A stretch of DNA of 64,000 nucleotides from Adiantum capillus-veneris. Taxonomy: Eukaryota; Streptophyta; Polypodiopsida; Polypodiales; Pteridaceae. Shown here in pieces: positions 1-11,382 of the stretch. The stretch is from assembly GCA_014529385.2 (NCBI GenBank), contig CM043949.1, positions 148,721,850 to 148,785,849 on the forward strand, read 5' to 3'. How positions within the stretch are numbered: position 1 is the first letter of the stretch; each line of letters opens with the position of its first letter. The notes beneath the pieces were generated by a model. It did no database searches. It had not been told where the DNA came from and worked only from the letters and a program-made list of their open reading frames with translations. The position numbers were made by a program, and so were the translations under genes.

Positions 1-1830
1 TCACAAAAAATGCTCGTAGAGGAGTACGCACACTACTTTTGTTTTGGGAGTGGACAAGGAAACCAACCAAATAACACTTGCACACACCCACTCAAGCAGT
101 GCTCTTTGAGAACCCCTTACTATGTACACTTTGGACACTTGACACCAGCAACAATTATGCAACCCAATGCCATCCACCAAATTTTTATATTCATTTCATG
201 CAAAAAAAAAACACATTCTCCCATATGAAGACCTATGATATATCCAAACTCCTTCTCTCTCAAGAACTCATCAGAGATCATGTGCACAAGACTTGTCTCT
301 CAAAACATAAGGGAATCACCTACAACAAAACTAATGCACTTTGCATAGAGAGCTCATCTCCATCAATGCAATGCCGTGACAAATAAAATCGACATAAGAG
401 GTAGCCACATGCATATGTAATGAAGCAAAAGAGAGATGGAGTGAGAAATTCCTTTAGACTAATTGAAATAGAACACTTACTTGATTTCTCGTGCAATTTT
501 AAGGGGAGGAAAGGCGCTTGCTAGCCATCACGAATTGCAATACTTGATTGTCGAAGATGATTTAATGATCATTAACATGACCATGAGAGATATCATGATG
601 TTTTTAAAAATTATTGAGGCGCTACAATGATTTATTGGGTTGATGGAGTTAGAGATTGTAGAATAGGAAGAGTGGGGGATAGAGTTGCTTTTCCTCCAAA
701 GAGGACGGCTAGGAGGGATTAGACCGTGAAGGCTCCATAGGGGTGCATAATGTATGTGGGCCCCACCATGATGCCCTATGGGTGGCTCCTACAACGTATC
801 TCAACTTGTCTGTCTTGGCATTAGAAGCATATTTAGGTTTGGTCCCATCACAAGCAAGTGACTTTGAACCCTCATTACTCTTAGAAGATGAGTAAGGGCA
901 AGATAAGATCTTACCCTCATGCTTTACTTGATTTACAGTTCCCTTTTGCTGCGATTCTGACAGATTTACATTGTTTTGACCATAACTTTTAACTTGTAGC
1001 TCGGAATGACTTGCTTCAAAAGGAAAATTTGACCTGCTTCTCAACAGTTTTGATATGAATTTGGACTATTCTTCACTCCCATGCACCAAGAAATTTGGTT
1101 TGGAAGGTCCAAACTAGGCTAGGGAACCTTTTGCATCCAAGTCTTATTGTATGGGCCCTTTGCTTGTATGCATTAAAGGGGAATCATGCTTTTTGAAAAG
1201 GGTATGATGCTCAAATGAAGAGAGGAGGTCCCAATATCATTCTCTTGTCAAAATAATATACAATTTGAGTCTTTTTTTTCAAAGGAGAAAAACTATATGG
1301 ATATTCTTAAGAGATATTGGGCCACCTATGTAGGGCATAAAAGACTTGTAAAGCTAGACCATAATCTTTGGTAAAGGCAAGTGGAGAGTTGATTTCCATG
1401 ATAATTTATCTATATGGAGTGGAATATATATATATATTATTTTTGTACTACTAGTTTACAAGAGGTAAGAAAGTTTGAAGGTAGATAGATGGTTATTATA
1501 TGCTTAATTTTATTTACAAAGAAGAAAAGAAAAGGATAATAATATAAACATATAAGCAAGGTGAAGTTTTTAGGAAGAGTACGATGTATGTGTCGTCACA
1601 AAGGTTAAATGAGGAGAGGGAATTTACTCTAGATAAATTAACAGCGTAGAAAAATATATACACATATGAGTAAGAGGAAGTTGAGCAGGCTGAAAATGTT
1701 GCAAAAAGATGGTTGCCATTTTATACCACTCATATTAGCCCTTCCCCAAGTCTAGAGATATTCATATCTCTAGGAGGACGATGTTGTTTTTCTTCTTCTT
1801 CTTTTTTTTCTCTTTTTAATTTTTCTTTTC
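1..1830. other. No recognised gene; flank of a gypsy relic
   Basis: AT-rich sequence with only short unrelated open frames. It lies on the 3' side of the minus-strand gypsy pol relic that begins at 2307, so part of it may be the 3' untranslated region or LTR of that element. I could not match it to any copy elsewhere in the window, so the LTR is not called. Confidence 0.4.
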
Positions 1831-2307
1831 TTAAAAAAAAAGGAGTGACATGCACTCTTTTACTCCGTTAAACCTTTGTTTCATTACCACGTCCCATAAT
1901 TGGGAGATGGGAGGGTTGCCTTGGGTAGGTTTAGATTCCAAGGCTGGGTCTTCTTTGCACATCAAAGCTTTAAAAATAGGTGGAGCATTTGCCAAGCCAA
2001 ATGGAGCCATGCCAATTTGGATCTTAGACAATGTAGGTATATGGCTTCTTACCAGCGGATTGATACGTTGAAAGTAGGGCTTCAATCTGCATCCATTGGC
2101 TCTAGTCTTGTGGAGTTTTCCTGATAGATTTGCTAGTCTGTAACTACCATTCCCAAACTTTGTTTTTATCATGAAAGTCACCTCCCATCTTTGCAAAAAC
2201 TTTTTGTCGAGTTGAGTATCAAGTCGGTTATCATAGCAAAGAACTAACATACCTTCTAACAATACTTTCCCCTTGGCCGCTTCTTGTTGATTTTGTCCCT
2301 TTGGCAT
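1831..2307 (-). pseudogene. Ty3/gypsy integrase C-terminal region
   Basis: This frame of about 158 codons matches the end of gypsy polyproteins: an N-terminal stretch with KGKVLLEGMLVLCYDNR, then KFLQRWEVTFMIKTKFGNG and the phrase SYRLANLSGKLHKTR, which is typical of the integrase C-terminal beta-barrel region. It continues the integrase core found at 2471-2741 after a gap of about 160 bases with disrupted frame. In the family this region binds DNA. No chromodomain is visible after it. The reading frame is separate from the core, so the gene is broken. The family assignment is firm; the exact end is not. Confidence 0.8.
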
Positions 2308-2470
2308 GTAGCTTGGGTGATGTAGTGATCAATGGACTCTTCTCTAACTAACTCAAGTCATTGGATATCTAATATCCTTTCATGTAGAGCCTCCTTTGGT
2401 TTTTTCCCCACTCTTTGCGAGTACGCACAAGCTTGAGAGCTCTACCTCAATGGGGAGAAGTGCCTCCTGT

Positions 2471-2741
2471 TCATAAATAAACTAGATGAAAAGGGGTGAA
2501 TTGGGTAGATAGCTTGAAATATGTCCTATATGCCCAAAGAGCAGCAGTAAAATGGACATCACAATCATTAGGCCAATCCACAACCTTCTTAGAAATGATC
2601 TTACATATCATTCTAGTCACTTTTTCCACCAATCCGTTGCATTGAGGATAGTATGGTGTGGAATGCAAGTGTTTCATTTTTAACCTCCTCAAAAGATCAT
2701 TCAAAATGTGGACCCTAAAACCCCAGCCTCGATCTGATACT
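2471..2741 (-). pseudogene. Ty3/gypsy integrase core, C-terminal half
   Basis: Read on the minus strand from about 2741 downward, this gives VSDRGWGFRVHILNDLLRRL and then HSTPYYPQCNGLVEKV. These hold the second Asp (SDRG) and the Glu (NGLVEK) of the integrase D,D-35-E catalytic triad. The rest, DVHFTAALWAYRT, fits the gypsy core. The first half of the same domain is at 5419-5877, and the two join at EIV|SDRG once the 2742-5418 insertion is removed. This is a clean case of one domain split by a later insertion. Confidence 0.85.
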
Positions 2742-3006
2742 GAGGCGGTCCGGGGCGGGCAACAAGAAGAGTGGCCTCTAGACACCCTTCAAGGCTCCCG
2801 TGCTGCTCAATGGGGCTGGGGCACAACACAACACAAACCAAAACAACAAACCCACCGCCAAATCCCAACTACACAAGGGGCACCACCTAGTTTAAGAGCG
2901 AACTAGGACGCAAAAGAGGAGAATCGTTAGAGCAACCCACAAACAAGCAAGGAATTTACACTAACCCTAACACCAATGGAATACTCTCACACACTAAAAC
3001 ACGAGA

Positions 3007-3038
<32 letters not shown>

Positions 3039-5418
3039 TAGTGCTCGGGTTGCTTTGAAACGTATCGGCAATGATCAAGCAAACACAACTATATATTTAA
3101 GAAAGAGAGAGGAAGGGGGAGGGGGTGCTTGTTGCATTAATACCTTCTTACAAATCTGTCATGACAAATCAAAGTGAGATTAGTACTTGTTCAACATAGC
3201 TTGCGTAAATTTCACCACAACACATCACAAGAAAAGCCACCCCAATCACTGTCTTAAGGCCAGGGGAGTCCTCTCCACCCTGTCGCCCTCTTACAGTATG
3301 TGGGATTTATGGCTAGATTGATGACAACACCAGAGACAAGCTATCAAGAACTTAACCAAAAAAAAAAAAAACACCAAGACACTTACGCATCATTGTTGTC
3401 CATTACTTCACGTTGGAAGGGAGACAAAGTATCCAAGCTTAGTCCAAATCCACCCTCGTTGATTCAGCGAATCTTAGGCTTACACTAGTAGGAGAAATGA
3501 TAGATTTCCTCCTCTCAATTGAATGATCACTCTCTCTCTTACAATGGCATAGATTTCCCTTGCTAATCCCCTATTACAACATATGCACATGCATAAGACA
3601 ATGAGCTTCCACTCAAGAGCTCCTTCTAGAGAGGTTGAGCTTGGCTTCTCAAGCTATAGCATAGTGCTCTTGCTTATGGCTCCCCCCCTCCTTATGCTAG
3701 CTACACCCTCCTTTTATAGCAATTTTGAAGGCTAGGGTTACTCCTCTAACCATGGTTGGGTTAGATTTTCAGAAATTTATCTAATTTCTTTTGCTTGGAA
3801 TTATCAAGAAGTTGGTGGGGAAAGAGAGAGGAGAGAAATGGAGGTGATAGGACTTTTCATAGTGGGTTAGTGTTAGTAGAGTTAGTATTAATTTACAAAT
3901 GGAATTGAATATTTACAATGGGAGTATCCATGTAGGATACAAATAAGGAACAAAAACTCTTAAGAGGTAAGAAAAGGTGGATTTCTTACAAGGTTGATGC
4001 TCCAAGTGTTTTGAGTAGGGCCAATTTTGACGCTTGTTGACGGTCCACTAGCTTTGACGGTACATTTTTTCTCCACTCTTGACCTTCCTTGAGAGACAAG
4101 GTAATTGAAGCTGAGTAATCAACCACCATGATGCTGTCTTTTAAGAGAAGAGGCTGAATTTTGGGGTTTTTTGATAGATATGGGTAATTTGGAGGAGGAA
4201 AAATGAGACTAGGTGGTCAATTTTGGAATGGAATTGTGTGTGGGAGGTATGAGTTCACCATGGTTTCTCTTATTCTTCAAGGTTGAGGAGAAGGTGAGTA
4301 GTGTGCAGAGAGGAGTGGTGAGAGAGATGGGGATGATGAGTGGAGAAGTGTGTGTGAAAGAGGAAAATGATAAAGTGAAAGAGAGAGTGTGGCTGCATAG
4401 CATGGGAAAACTGGGGTCCACTAAAAAAATCATAGCTCACAGCTGGTAGCTCCAAAAATCATGAAAAACTTTGGGGTGATTATTCAAAGCGTGGGCTACA
4501 TTTTCTCTTTTGACCACCGCTCCAAATTCGGAGTGGAGATAGGTGCCAAAATTCTCACCAAAAAGCCTGTTTTTTAGGCCTGCAAAAGTCTTTTAGTGGT
4601 CCCCTCCTTTGTTGAATTTGTACAATGCATCCAAGAGTGAGCCCCTCCTTTGTCATATTATAATACAAAGCATTCAAGTTGCCCTTGACCCATGCATGGA
4701 GGAGGATTATTGGTGAAATAAGAAATATATACATGGTGGGACTAGTGTATGGACTATTCATGGACTTTAGCTCAATGAGCACATGGTGTTAGAATAATGA
4801 GTAAAAATAATAATAAAAATATGGAGGAGTTATGGATATGGAAAGATATTGGAATCATATGATATGGTCCCTCCTTGAATTATTTTGGGTGAAAGAGGAA
4901 AATGTATGCAAGTAAATAATATAATAAAAGTAACCAATGAGTAGAAATCAATTTTTTGTTTTCACGAGGGTGAGGGTGAAAATGTGGGAGTGATTTGTAT
5001 AAAGGAAAAATATGAGGTTAGAGTATGTACATATTGGCAAAAAAATAAAATTATGGTGTAAGAGGATGAAAGAAGGTGTACATAGGTTTAATAAAACACA
5101 CACCTAAGTAGAAATATTTAAATAAAATACCAAAATAATTATAAAAAATCCCTATATTTAGGCCATATATACAATGAAATATTTACACACAAAGAGGCCA
5201 TAATATACTTTTATTTTTTTATTTTTTTTATTTTTTTTGGCTCACCTAGTCCAGTGACTAGCTAGCTGAGGGTTTTTAAGAAGATATGGGAAAAGTCCCG
5301 TGACTCACGCACGCCTATGTACAGTGAAATGGTAGGGATAGCCACAGTGTTTGGGTGATTTTTGTAGGGTGAGGTAACTCACTGTGGCAATTACAAAGAG
5401 CCGAAAAAACGGCTATTA
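2742..5418. mobile_element. Unclassified 2.7 kb insertion in gypsy integrase
   Basis: The integrase core is interrupted exactly here. ATACT lies at both edges (2737-2741 and 5419-5423) as a 5 bp target-site duplication. The insert begins GAGGCGGTCC and ends CGGCTATTA after a small hairpin (AGCCG-A6-CGGCT, 5399-5414). It has no TG...CA ends, no terminal inverted repeat I can see, and no recognisable coding sequence. It contains (GA)n tracts near 3003-3040 and a run of A at about 3359-3371. The GCCACAGTG...CACTGTGGC pair near 5340-5390 could form another hairpin. The 5 bp duplication argues for an LTR or LINE-type integration, but the class is open. Confidence 0.6.
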
Positions 5419-5877
5419 ATACTATTTCTAGGGGTGCTCCAAACCTACAACAAATATGACAAAAAATGAGCTTTGATACCTCTTCAACAGTGATTTGGGT
5501 TGTGCTTGTTGCTTTGCCCATCGTGTCATGTAGTCAACACCCATGATGATGAAGACTTTCCTTGTACAAGTAGGAGGTAGCGGACCTATTGCATCCACAC
5601 CCCACTTTTCAAAAGGGCCATAGGATATTATTGGGACTCGAGGCTCATATGTTAGTCGTCTATCTCCAACAATTTGGCATTGCTTACATGCCTTACACCA
5701 ATGTTGGACATCACGATGTAAGCTCGACCAAATAAAACATGCTTGTAAAACCTTGCTACTTGTAATATCTTGAGAAAGTGGCCACCACAGACATCATCAT
5801 GATATGAAATAATAATTTTCTCTATTTCCTGCTCACGTGGTACTCTCTTTAAGACCAAATATTTCCCCTTGTAATAT
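5419..5877 (-). pseudogene. Ty3/gypsy zinc finger and integrase core, N-terminal half
   Basis: From 5877 downward the minus strand reads YLVLKRVPREQEIEK and YHDDVCGGHFLKILQVARFY, the start of the HHCC integrase zinc finger, then CKACKQC for the cysteine pair after a frameshift. The core follows with WGVDAIGPLPPTCTRKVF (first catalytic Asp) and TTQITVEEVSKLIFCHICCR, then FGAPLEIV up to the ATACT junction. At least two frame changes are needed. RNase H, the preceding domain, lies beyond CACTA element 1 at 11383-12106, and removing that element with its ATAT overlap restores the frame as DLYYKGKYLV. Confidence 0.85.
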
Positions 5878-5897
5878 CACTACAAGAGGCTCTTCAT

Positions 5898-5999
5898 ATT
5901 AGCGACGCTCACACAGCGACGCTCAAAAAAAAATTTCCCGGCGTCGCTATGAGCGTCGCAAATTTCTTTGTAAATTTGCGACGCTCATAGCGACGCCGG
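5898..5999. repeat. CACTA 1 left subterminal repeats and perfect hairpin
   Basis: Copies of AGCGACGCTC follow the terminal repeat. Then come two 28-base arms, 5938-5965 and 5972-5999, that are perfect reverse complements separated by only six bases. In characterised En/Spm elements the subterminal repeats bind the element's own TNPA-type protein. That role here is inferred from position and copy number. Confidence 0.8.
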
Positions 6000-6030
6000 C
6001 TGGGGTAAAAAAAAAACCGAGCGCGCCCAA

Positions 6031-6059
6031 AAACTCAGATCTCAGATCTGAGTTTTTCG
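6031..6059. repeat. Second subterminal palindrome of CACTA 1
   Basis: AAAAACTCAGATCT and its reverse complement flank a single C, giving 14 bp arms. The same palindrome is present in element 2 near 28361-28389. A degraded version lies at about 15196-15222, where it identifies a CACTA remnant. Confidence 0.7.
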
Positions 6060-6092
6060 GCGTCCTCAAGCAAGGAGCAGGTAATGCTCTCC

Positions 6093-6132
6093 CTCACTCT
6101 CTCTCTCTCTCTCTCTCTCTCTTTTTCTTCTC

Positions 6133-6165
<33 letters not shown>

Positions 6166-6271
6166 AGAGGAAGGAGAGCCGGGTACGCTCCTTCCCTCTC
6201 CTCATTCTCATGTTTCCTTCCCCTCTTTCTCTCTCCCTCTCTCTCTCTCTCACACACACACACATAGTGTT

Positions 6272-6318
<47 letters not shown>
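6093..6318. repeat. CT/AC/GA microsatellite cluster
   Basis: Successive (CT)n, (AC)n and (GA)n tracts in the 5' part of CACTA 1. The same block recurs in element 2 (28424-28660) with different tract lengths. Long open frames of Leu-Ser or Arg-Glu dipeptides across it are artefacts of the repeat. Confidence 0.9.
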
Positions 6319-6904
6319 AAACAAAAACAAAAACAACCACACACACATACATAAACAAAGAATGCACACACACATTGAGAGAGAAAAAGAGAGAGAGAGC
6401 ATGCATAAACAAAAAACGCACGCATTGAGAGAGGAAAAGAGAGAGAGAACATGCATAAACAAAAAACGCACACATTGAGAGAGGAAAAGAGAGAGAAAAC
6501 ATGCATACGATCCAAAAAAACGCACACACATTGAGAGAGAAAGAGAGAGAAACTAATTTAACGTCGTAGGAAACTAATTAAAATTAAAAGACCTAAAGAT
6601 CTAGCTGACGAGGAGTTGAACTCAAGACCTATTATTCAAGAGGGAAATGGCATAATCAATCTATCATACTTGGCATGGGTGATAGAAAGGTTATACCATT
6701 TATCTCTTTTTATTGGCACACACATCCACACACGCGCACACACACAAGAAGAAGAGAGTTATAACGTCGTAGGAAACTATCTTAAAAGACGTTAAAGGTT
6801 AGGTTATATGTAGACTTACATTAAATTAGATTTAGGTTTATTTTTAACTAGATTTACGTTTATTTAAGCTAGATTTAGATTTACGTTATATTATATTAGA
6901 TTTA

Positions 6905-7110
6905 GGTCTCCATAGACTGCGATGCCTGCATGAAGCGGGTGAAGAAAGCCCTCAATGGAATATAGGGTATTGCTGCCTTCACTCATGGTGGGCTCCGTCG
7001 ATCCAAAAGTACTGGTGAAATGTCTTCAGAAGATAGGGAAGAAGGTGGATCTTCAGGGCGGCAAGAGTCACTACATCCCCGACACAATGACCATCTAGAC
7101 AACCTCTAGT
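6905..7110 (+). pseudogene. Captured HIPP (heavy-metal-associated) gene fragment in CACTA 1
   Basis: The sequence encodes CDACMKRVKKALNGI, an HMA domain with the metal-binding CxxC loop, after a possible splice acceptor. After a frame change it encodes VDPKVLVKCLQKIGKKVDL, the second half of the HMA fold. A TAG follows KALNGI and the frame shifts, so it is not functional as read. Element 2 carries the same piece plus the C-terminus with its CaaX box (29221-29581). The middle strand of the domain is missing or intronic. This is a host gene segment carried inside a transposon. Confidence 0.75.
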
Positions 7111-7482
7111 CATTAGACTTACGTTAAATTAGATTTAGCTTTATTTTTAGCTAGACTTACGTTTATTTAGATTTACGCTTATTTACGTTAGATCGAGTCC
7201 ACGCAAGAATTACTTACGGTTTAGGGTTTAGAGTTAGACGAACAGTGAAAAGATCTACTGTGAAAAGATGTTAAGATGAAGTAAAGTGCTACAGCTAGAG
7301 AAGAGGCAAAGGGGTTTTGTCCACTACATGCAGTATCATGTAGACGTGGGTGTGTAGATTTCTTGTACCCACAAATATAGGTATTGACCAATAAAGACGA
7401 GATTATAACCCGGTGGTTCTGATCTCCGTGCACCTCTAGACCGAGGTGTGCGGGGATTGGACATGACTAGAGAATGTGAGGT

Positions 7483-7486
<4 letters not shown>

Positions 7487-7571
<85 letters not shown>
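7487..7571. repeat. (AG)n microsatellite
   Basis: An uninterrupted AG dinucleotide tract of about 85 bases, 66 bases upstream of the transposase start codon in CACTA 1. The matching tract in element 2 (30166-30233) is shorter. Confidence 0.95.
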
Positions 7572-7574
<3 letters not shown>

Positions 7575-7636
7575 GACGAAGAATGCCAATAGAATATTAA
7601 ATTTGTTGTCCAGGGTATAAGTTTTTTATCCTCATT

Positions 7637-9692
7637 ATGAGTAGCGACGAGGATGTGGGACCGTCCAACCGAAACACCTATCTCTCAACGAGGGTCTTAT
7701 GTCGTTGTAATCAACGCAAGCATGCTGTGCGACGGACAAGACGTGTTTCTTTGCAACACGTTCGCGAATTTGGCGAGTTCGATCCATCTATTATAGATCG
7801 AGTTGTTGCCAATTATAACTCGTCGGACTCTGACGCTGGCCAACAAGCAGCAATCTTGCAACCCAATAGACGTGTTCGCAGGCGCTTTGGTCAAGCAGCA
7901 TATGTGAGGCCACAAGATGTAGCCTCTGACAGCTCGGGGGATGATCATGCAGAGCACATTCGCAATGAGGCAATGTTTGAGCCCGAGATTGATGAAATGA
8001 TCGAGACGATCATGGATTCAGAAAGGCTTATCTATGATGATATGAAAAGTGAAGCCGATACGCCATTGTATAATGGAGCATGTATGTCTAGATTGAAAGC
8101 ACTCCTGGTTCTTCTCAACATGCAGGCAAAGTTTGGATGGAGTGACACTTGCGTCACAGCGCTTTTCAGGTGATCTATTACAATTAGTTTACTTTAATAG
8201 AACTCTAAATGTATAATGATCTGATAGATTTTTACACGACTGTATCATATTTTTATGTTGTGTAGATTGCTGAAAGAGCACATACTACCAGCTGACAATG
8301 TGATGCCAGATTCCCGAGATGAAGCAAGAAAGATTTTGCGAAACTTGGGGATGGATTACAATTCTATCCACGCTTGTCCTAATGACTGCATTCTTTTCAG
8401 AGGGGAATACATAGACATGGAGAAGTGTCCGAAATGTGATTCCGAAAGATATCGAGTAGATCTCCACGGGACAAAAATTCCACAAAAGGTTTTGCGACAT
8501 TTCCCTCTGCTTCCTCGCATCAAGCATTTCTTCGAATGTAAGTCCATGGCCGCCCTAGCATCATGGCATGAGGAGAATAAATCTTCGGATGGTGTGCTAC
8601 AAATTCCTGCAGATTGCGTAGCGTGGAAACATATAGATGGAACATGGTCGGATTTTGCCAGGGAAGCTCGAAATTTGCGCTTAGGCCTGGCTATGGATGG
8701 CGTAAATCCATTTGGTCAAAGATCAACATCTTACAGTGTATGGCCCGTTGTCATCGTCAACTACAACATTCCCCCGTGGTTGACTACGAAGAAGGGGCAC
8801 CTATGGCTAAGCTTGATTGTGCCAGGGCGATATAAAGTGGGGAATATGGATCTGTATCTTCGTCCACTATTAGAAGAGCTACAACAATTGTGGATTGGCA
8901 TAGAGGTGGTGGATATGAGCCGACACACAGGACGACGGAATGCTTTGATCAGAGGCATTCTAATGTGGACCATGCATGACTATCCCGGGCTAACAGAATG
9001 CTCAGGTGATCTATTGACACTCCTCACTCAGACACTGTAAATCTTGTTTTTTCCCATAGTTGATCTATTATCATGTGTATACATACAGGGCTTCAAACAA
9101 GCGGATACAGAGCATGTGTCACATGTGGACCTAGACTAAATGCACGTAGGGCACCCTCACTGAAGAAGCAAATCTACGAAGGTCATCAAGCGTATCTTCC
9201 AGAGAATCATGTGTTATGCGATGGCTTTTTGGGAAGAGAGCCACCAAGGATGTCTGCACAAGCATGGTTAGAGCAGAAGAGATGTGCGATGACGGATTGC
9301 CTCCAGGGATGAAGAGACTATCTCTTTGGTACGAGTTACCATACTGGCCCCGACTCATGATCAATCACTTGCTCGATCCAATGCACATATTCAAGAATGT
9401 GGGTAATCTACTATGGGACCATCTGACCGGCAAGAAAGATACTTTGGGAGCCAGAGTTGACCTTAGAAATGTGGATCGTATGGAGCAATATTGGCCGCAA
9501 ACAGCGTCTGATGGATCGATAAAACTCCCTAAAGCACCATGGATTTTCACAGGAGCCCAAGAACGCAAAGTAAAAGAGACCATTCGATCTTTGCGGACCC
9601 CCACTAGCGTAATGCACTCGCTCCGAACGTGTTTTACTAAAGAAGGAAAGCTTACCAGTTTGAAGTCACACGATTGGCATAAAATGTGTCAG
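7637..9692 (+). pseudogene. TNPD/TNP2-like CACTA transposase (3 exons, broken)
   Basis: Exons 7637-8169, 8266-9005 and 9089-9692 join in frame at GT-AG introns. Exon 1 is an acidic N-terminal region from MSSDEDVG. Exon 2 holds CPNDCILF and CPKCDSERY (zinc-binding region), then LGLAMDGVNPF and MHDYPGLTECSG. Exon 3 holds YRACVTCGP, DPMHIFKNVGN and LKSHDWHKMCQ. This is the order of the Transposase_21 family (PF02992), which cuts and joins CACTA ends. Compared with element 2, one G is missing near 9281 (QKR instead of QKEMCDDG), which shifts the frame. The domain stops at LKSHDWHKMCQ, where full-length proteins continue for hundreds of residues. The catalytic source for this family must therefore lie elsewhere. 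Confidence 0.9.
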
Positions 9693-9715
9693 GTACGTTC
9701 ATAGTGGACTCGTCT

Positions 9716-10856
9716 AGACACCAGCGCTCTAGTGGTGGCGGTGGCAGTTGTTGTGGGGATTCCGCCACCGATGCCTCCACTTCGCCTCGTGTTCGACGAG
9801 GCTCTTTACGCTCCCCTTCTTTGCCCGCCCCCACACCAGCCACAGCATCGCCATCTACGCCAGGTTTTGCACGGCTGACTGTTCCTAGAAGCTACACACC
9901 TCTACCTACTCCGCTAGGAGCCACCCCACTCGACACTCCTCGCTTCGGGGCCCAGACGCCGATGGAGACACCTGACGTCCGTACCCCCATCGACACGCCG
10001 CTAGAGACCCCTGCCGGGACACCCAGGTTTACGCGTCACCGGCCAGAGGGCTTGCCTTACTCCGTCGACATCAACGGCGGCATCATCATGGATGATGACG
10101 GCAAGAAGGTGATCTCGCGCATGCGTGGTCTTTGCTCTCAGCTGTTTAGACACTACATACTAAACAAATGGAGTGAAGTACCAAGTGATTTAAAAAACAG
10201 AGTCATCAGCATACTTCATGATGAGTTTCCCGTTCCAACACGGGATCAGCGCTTCAATGAAGACCTGATGAAGATTCGAATGCGCGAATACTGCAAACAC
10301 AAGCGTTTCGAAGTGCAAAAAGCAATCAAGAATGGGTGGAACAGGCCAGATTGGCTGGCCAAAGAAGATTGGAAGAATGCGAAGAAAGCAGCGCACGAGA
10401 ATCCCGACAAGTGGAAGCAACAAAAGGATGCAGCCAGAGCGCGAGTAGAGGCAGGGAGCTCACACCACTTGGGGAGGGGTGGATGGGCATCATTTGAGGC
10501 TGATTTTGTAAGTGTTTTCACATTGCTCTTTATGCATGTTCGATAGTTTAGCTAGGGTTTATGAGTTTTTTAGTTCTAACATAATGAAATCTTTGTATGT
10601 GTTCACAGTGGTCGATGACAGGACGTGATCCCACACCGTACGAGCGCGAGTACGCAGGCAGGAAGGGCTTAAACGCCCTGATGGACATTCTTAGTTCTCG
10701 CAGCGGCATGGTTAGTATTAGGGTTTACTCTTTTTTATTTTTTGTATTGTTTTATAAATGTCGTTATATGTTTATACTTACTGAAAGCTGTCTTATTGTC
10801 TTTTTTTGCAGAATCCGACAGATACGGCGCTTGGACGCGATGAGACGTCTGACTAG
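9716..10856 (+). CDS. Second CACTA gene, Ptta/En/Spm (Transposase_24-like)
   Basis: Three exons are visible: up to 10507, 10609-10710 and 10812-10856, with GT-AG introns and an ending NPTDTALGRDETSD. The N-terminal part is Pro/Thr-rich with repeats such as TPLPTP, TPLDTPRF and TPMETPDVRTP. A basic C-terminal half follows with KVISRMRGLCSQLFRHY, WNRPDWLAKEDWKNAK and a GSSHHLGRGGWASFEADF segment. The last matches the serine- and glycine-rich turn of plant En/Spm accessory proteins. Members of this group are thought to bind the subterminal repeats. The start codon is uncertain because the region joining it to the transposase is deleted. Unlike copy 2, the exons stay open. Confidence 0.65.
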
Positions 10857-11124
10857 ACGACGTCAGTTTAGCCGTAGCTAGATAGCATTAGTTTAGGGTT
10901 TCTCATAGCTTATGTATCATGAGACGGATTTTATACGTCTTTTTGAACCATGTATATTATTACATTTGTCACCGCAGTTCCTTTTGCCAATCAATTCTTT
11001 ATGCCTATGATGTTGTACAATTGTCATTATTACATTTGCCAATCAATTCATTTTGCCTATGATGTGTACAATTGTCAATTTTGCAAACAATGCGTCTTGT
11101 GGGTGACTAAAAAAAATTCTCTCG

Positions 11125-11366
11125 GGCGTCGCTATAAGCGTCGCTATTTATGGCTCTGTAGCGTCGCTATGAGCGTCGCTATGAGCATCGCTATAGTATT
11201 CTGTGTAAACGTCGCTATAGGCGTCGCTATATGCGTCGCTATATAGCGACGCTCATAGCGACGCATATAGCGACGCCTATAGCGACGCTCGTAGCGACGG
11301 TTTTAGCGACACCGGGGGTTATAAAAACCCAGTGTATTTCCGTCGCTAACAGCGTCACAAGAGCAC
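11125..11366. repeat. CACTA 1 right subterminal repeat array
   Basis: More than ten copies of GCGTCGCTAT in both orientations are closely spaced. They switch from direct to reverse-complement orientation around 11240, so the array itself can fold into a long hairpin. It is the counterpart of the left array at 5898-5999. Confidence 0.85.
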
Positions 11367-11382
11367 ACAACCTCTTGTAGTG

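Larger units (their letters stand above)
5878..11382 (+). mobile_element. CACTA (En/Spm) DNA transposon, element 1
   Basis: It starts with CACTACAAGAGG and ends with the exact reverse complement CCTCTTGTAGTG. Subterminal regions at both ends are packed with the unit GCGTCGCTAT and its complement. Inside, on the plus strand, lie a captured HIPP fragment, TNPD-like transposase exons (7637-9692) and a second En/Spm-type gene (to 10856). The element sits inside the minus-strand gypsy pol relic between RNase H and the integrase zinc finger. The flanks share ATAT, while the usual 3 bp duplication does not fit. The transposase has a frameshift and lacks its C-terminus, so the copy is very probably non-autonomous. 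Confidence 0.93.

Noticed and set aside
1940-2010. String APFGLANAPPIF in the gypsy C-terminal frame, resembling the RT motif PFGLTNAP
   Set aside because: It follows the integrase C-terminal region and no other RT motif surrounds it, so it is more likely chance or a small rearrangement.
5399-5418. Helitron 3' end (hairpin near the right edge of the 2742-5418 insert)
   Set aside because: There is no CTRR after the hairpin, no TC start, and a 5 bp duplication is present, which Helitrons do not make.
6035-6531. Long open frames of Leu-Ser and Arg-Glu dipeptides, also at 12434-13005, 28398-28844, 35045-35499 and 45105-45537
   Set aside because: They are translations of CT, GA and GT microsatellites and exist in several frames at once.
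6600-6700. tRNA-like or SINE segment in the CACTA 5' region (minus strand GAGTTCAACTCC resembles a B box)
   Set aside because: No convincing A box or cloverleaf, and the segment is simply part of both CACTA copies.
11125-11366. CRISPR-like look of the regularly repeated GCGTCGCTAT units
   Set aside because: Units are direct and inverted without unique spacers, in a eukaryotic CACTA end, and match subterminal repeats.
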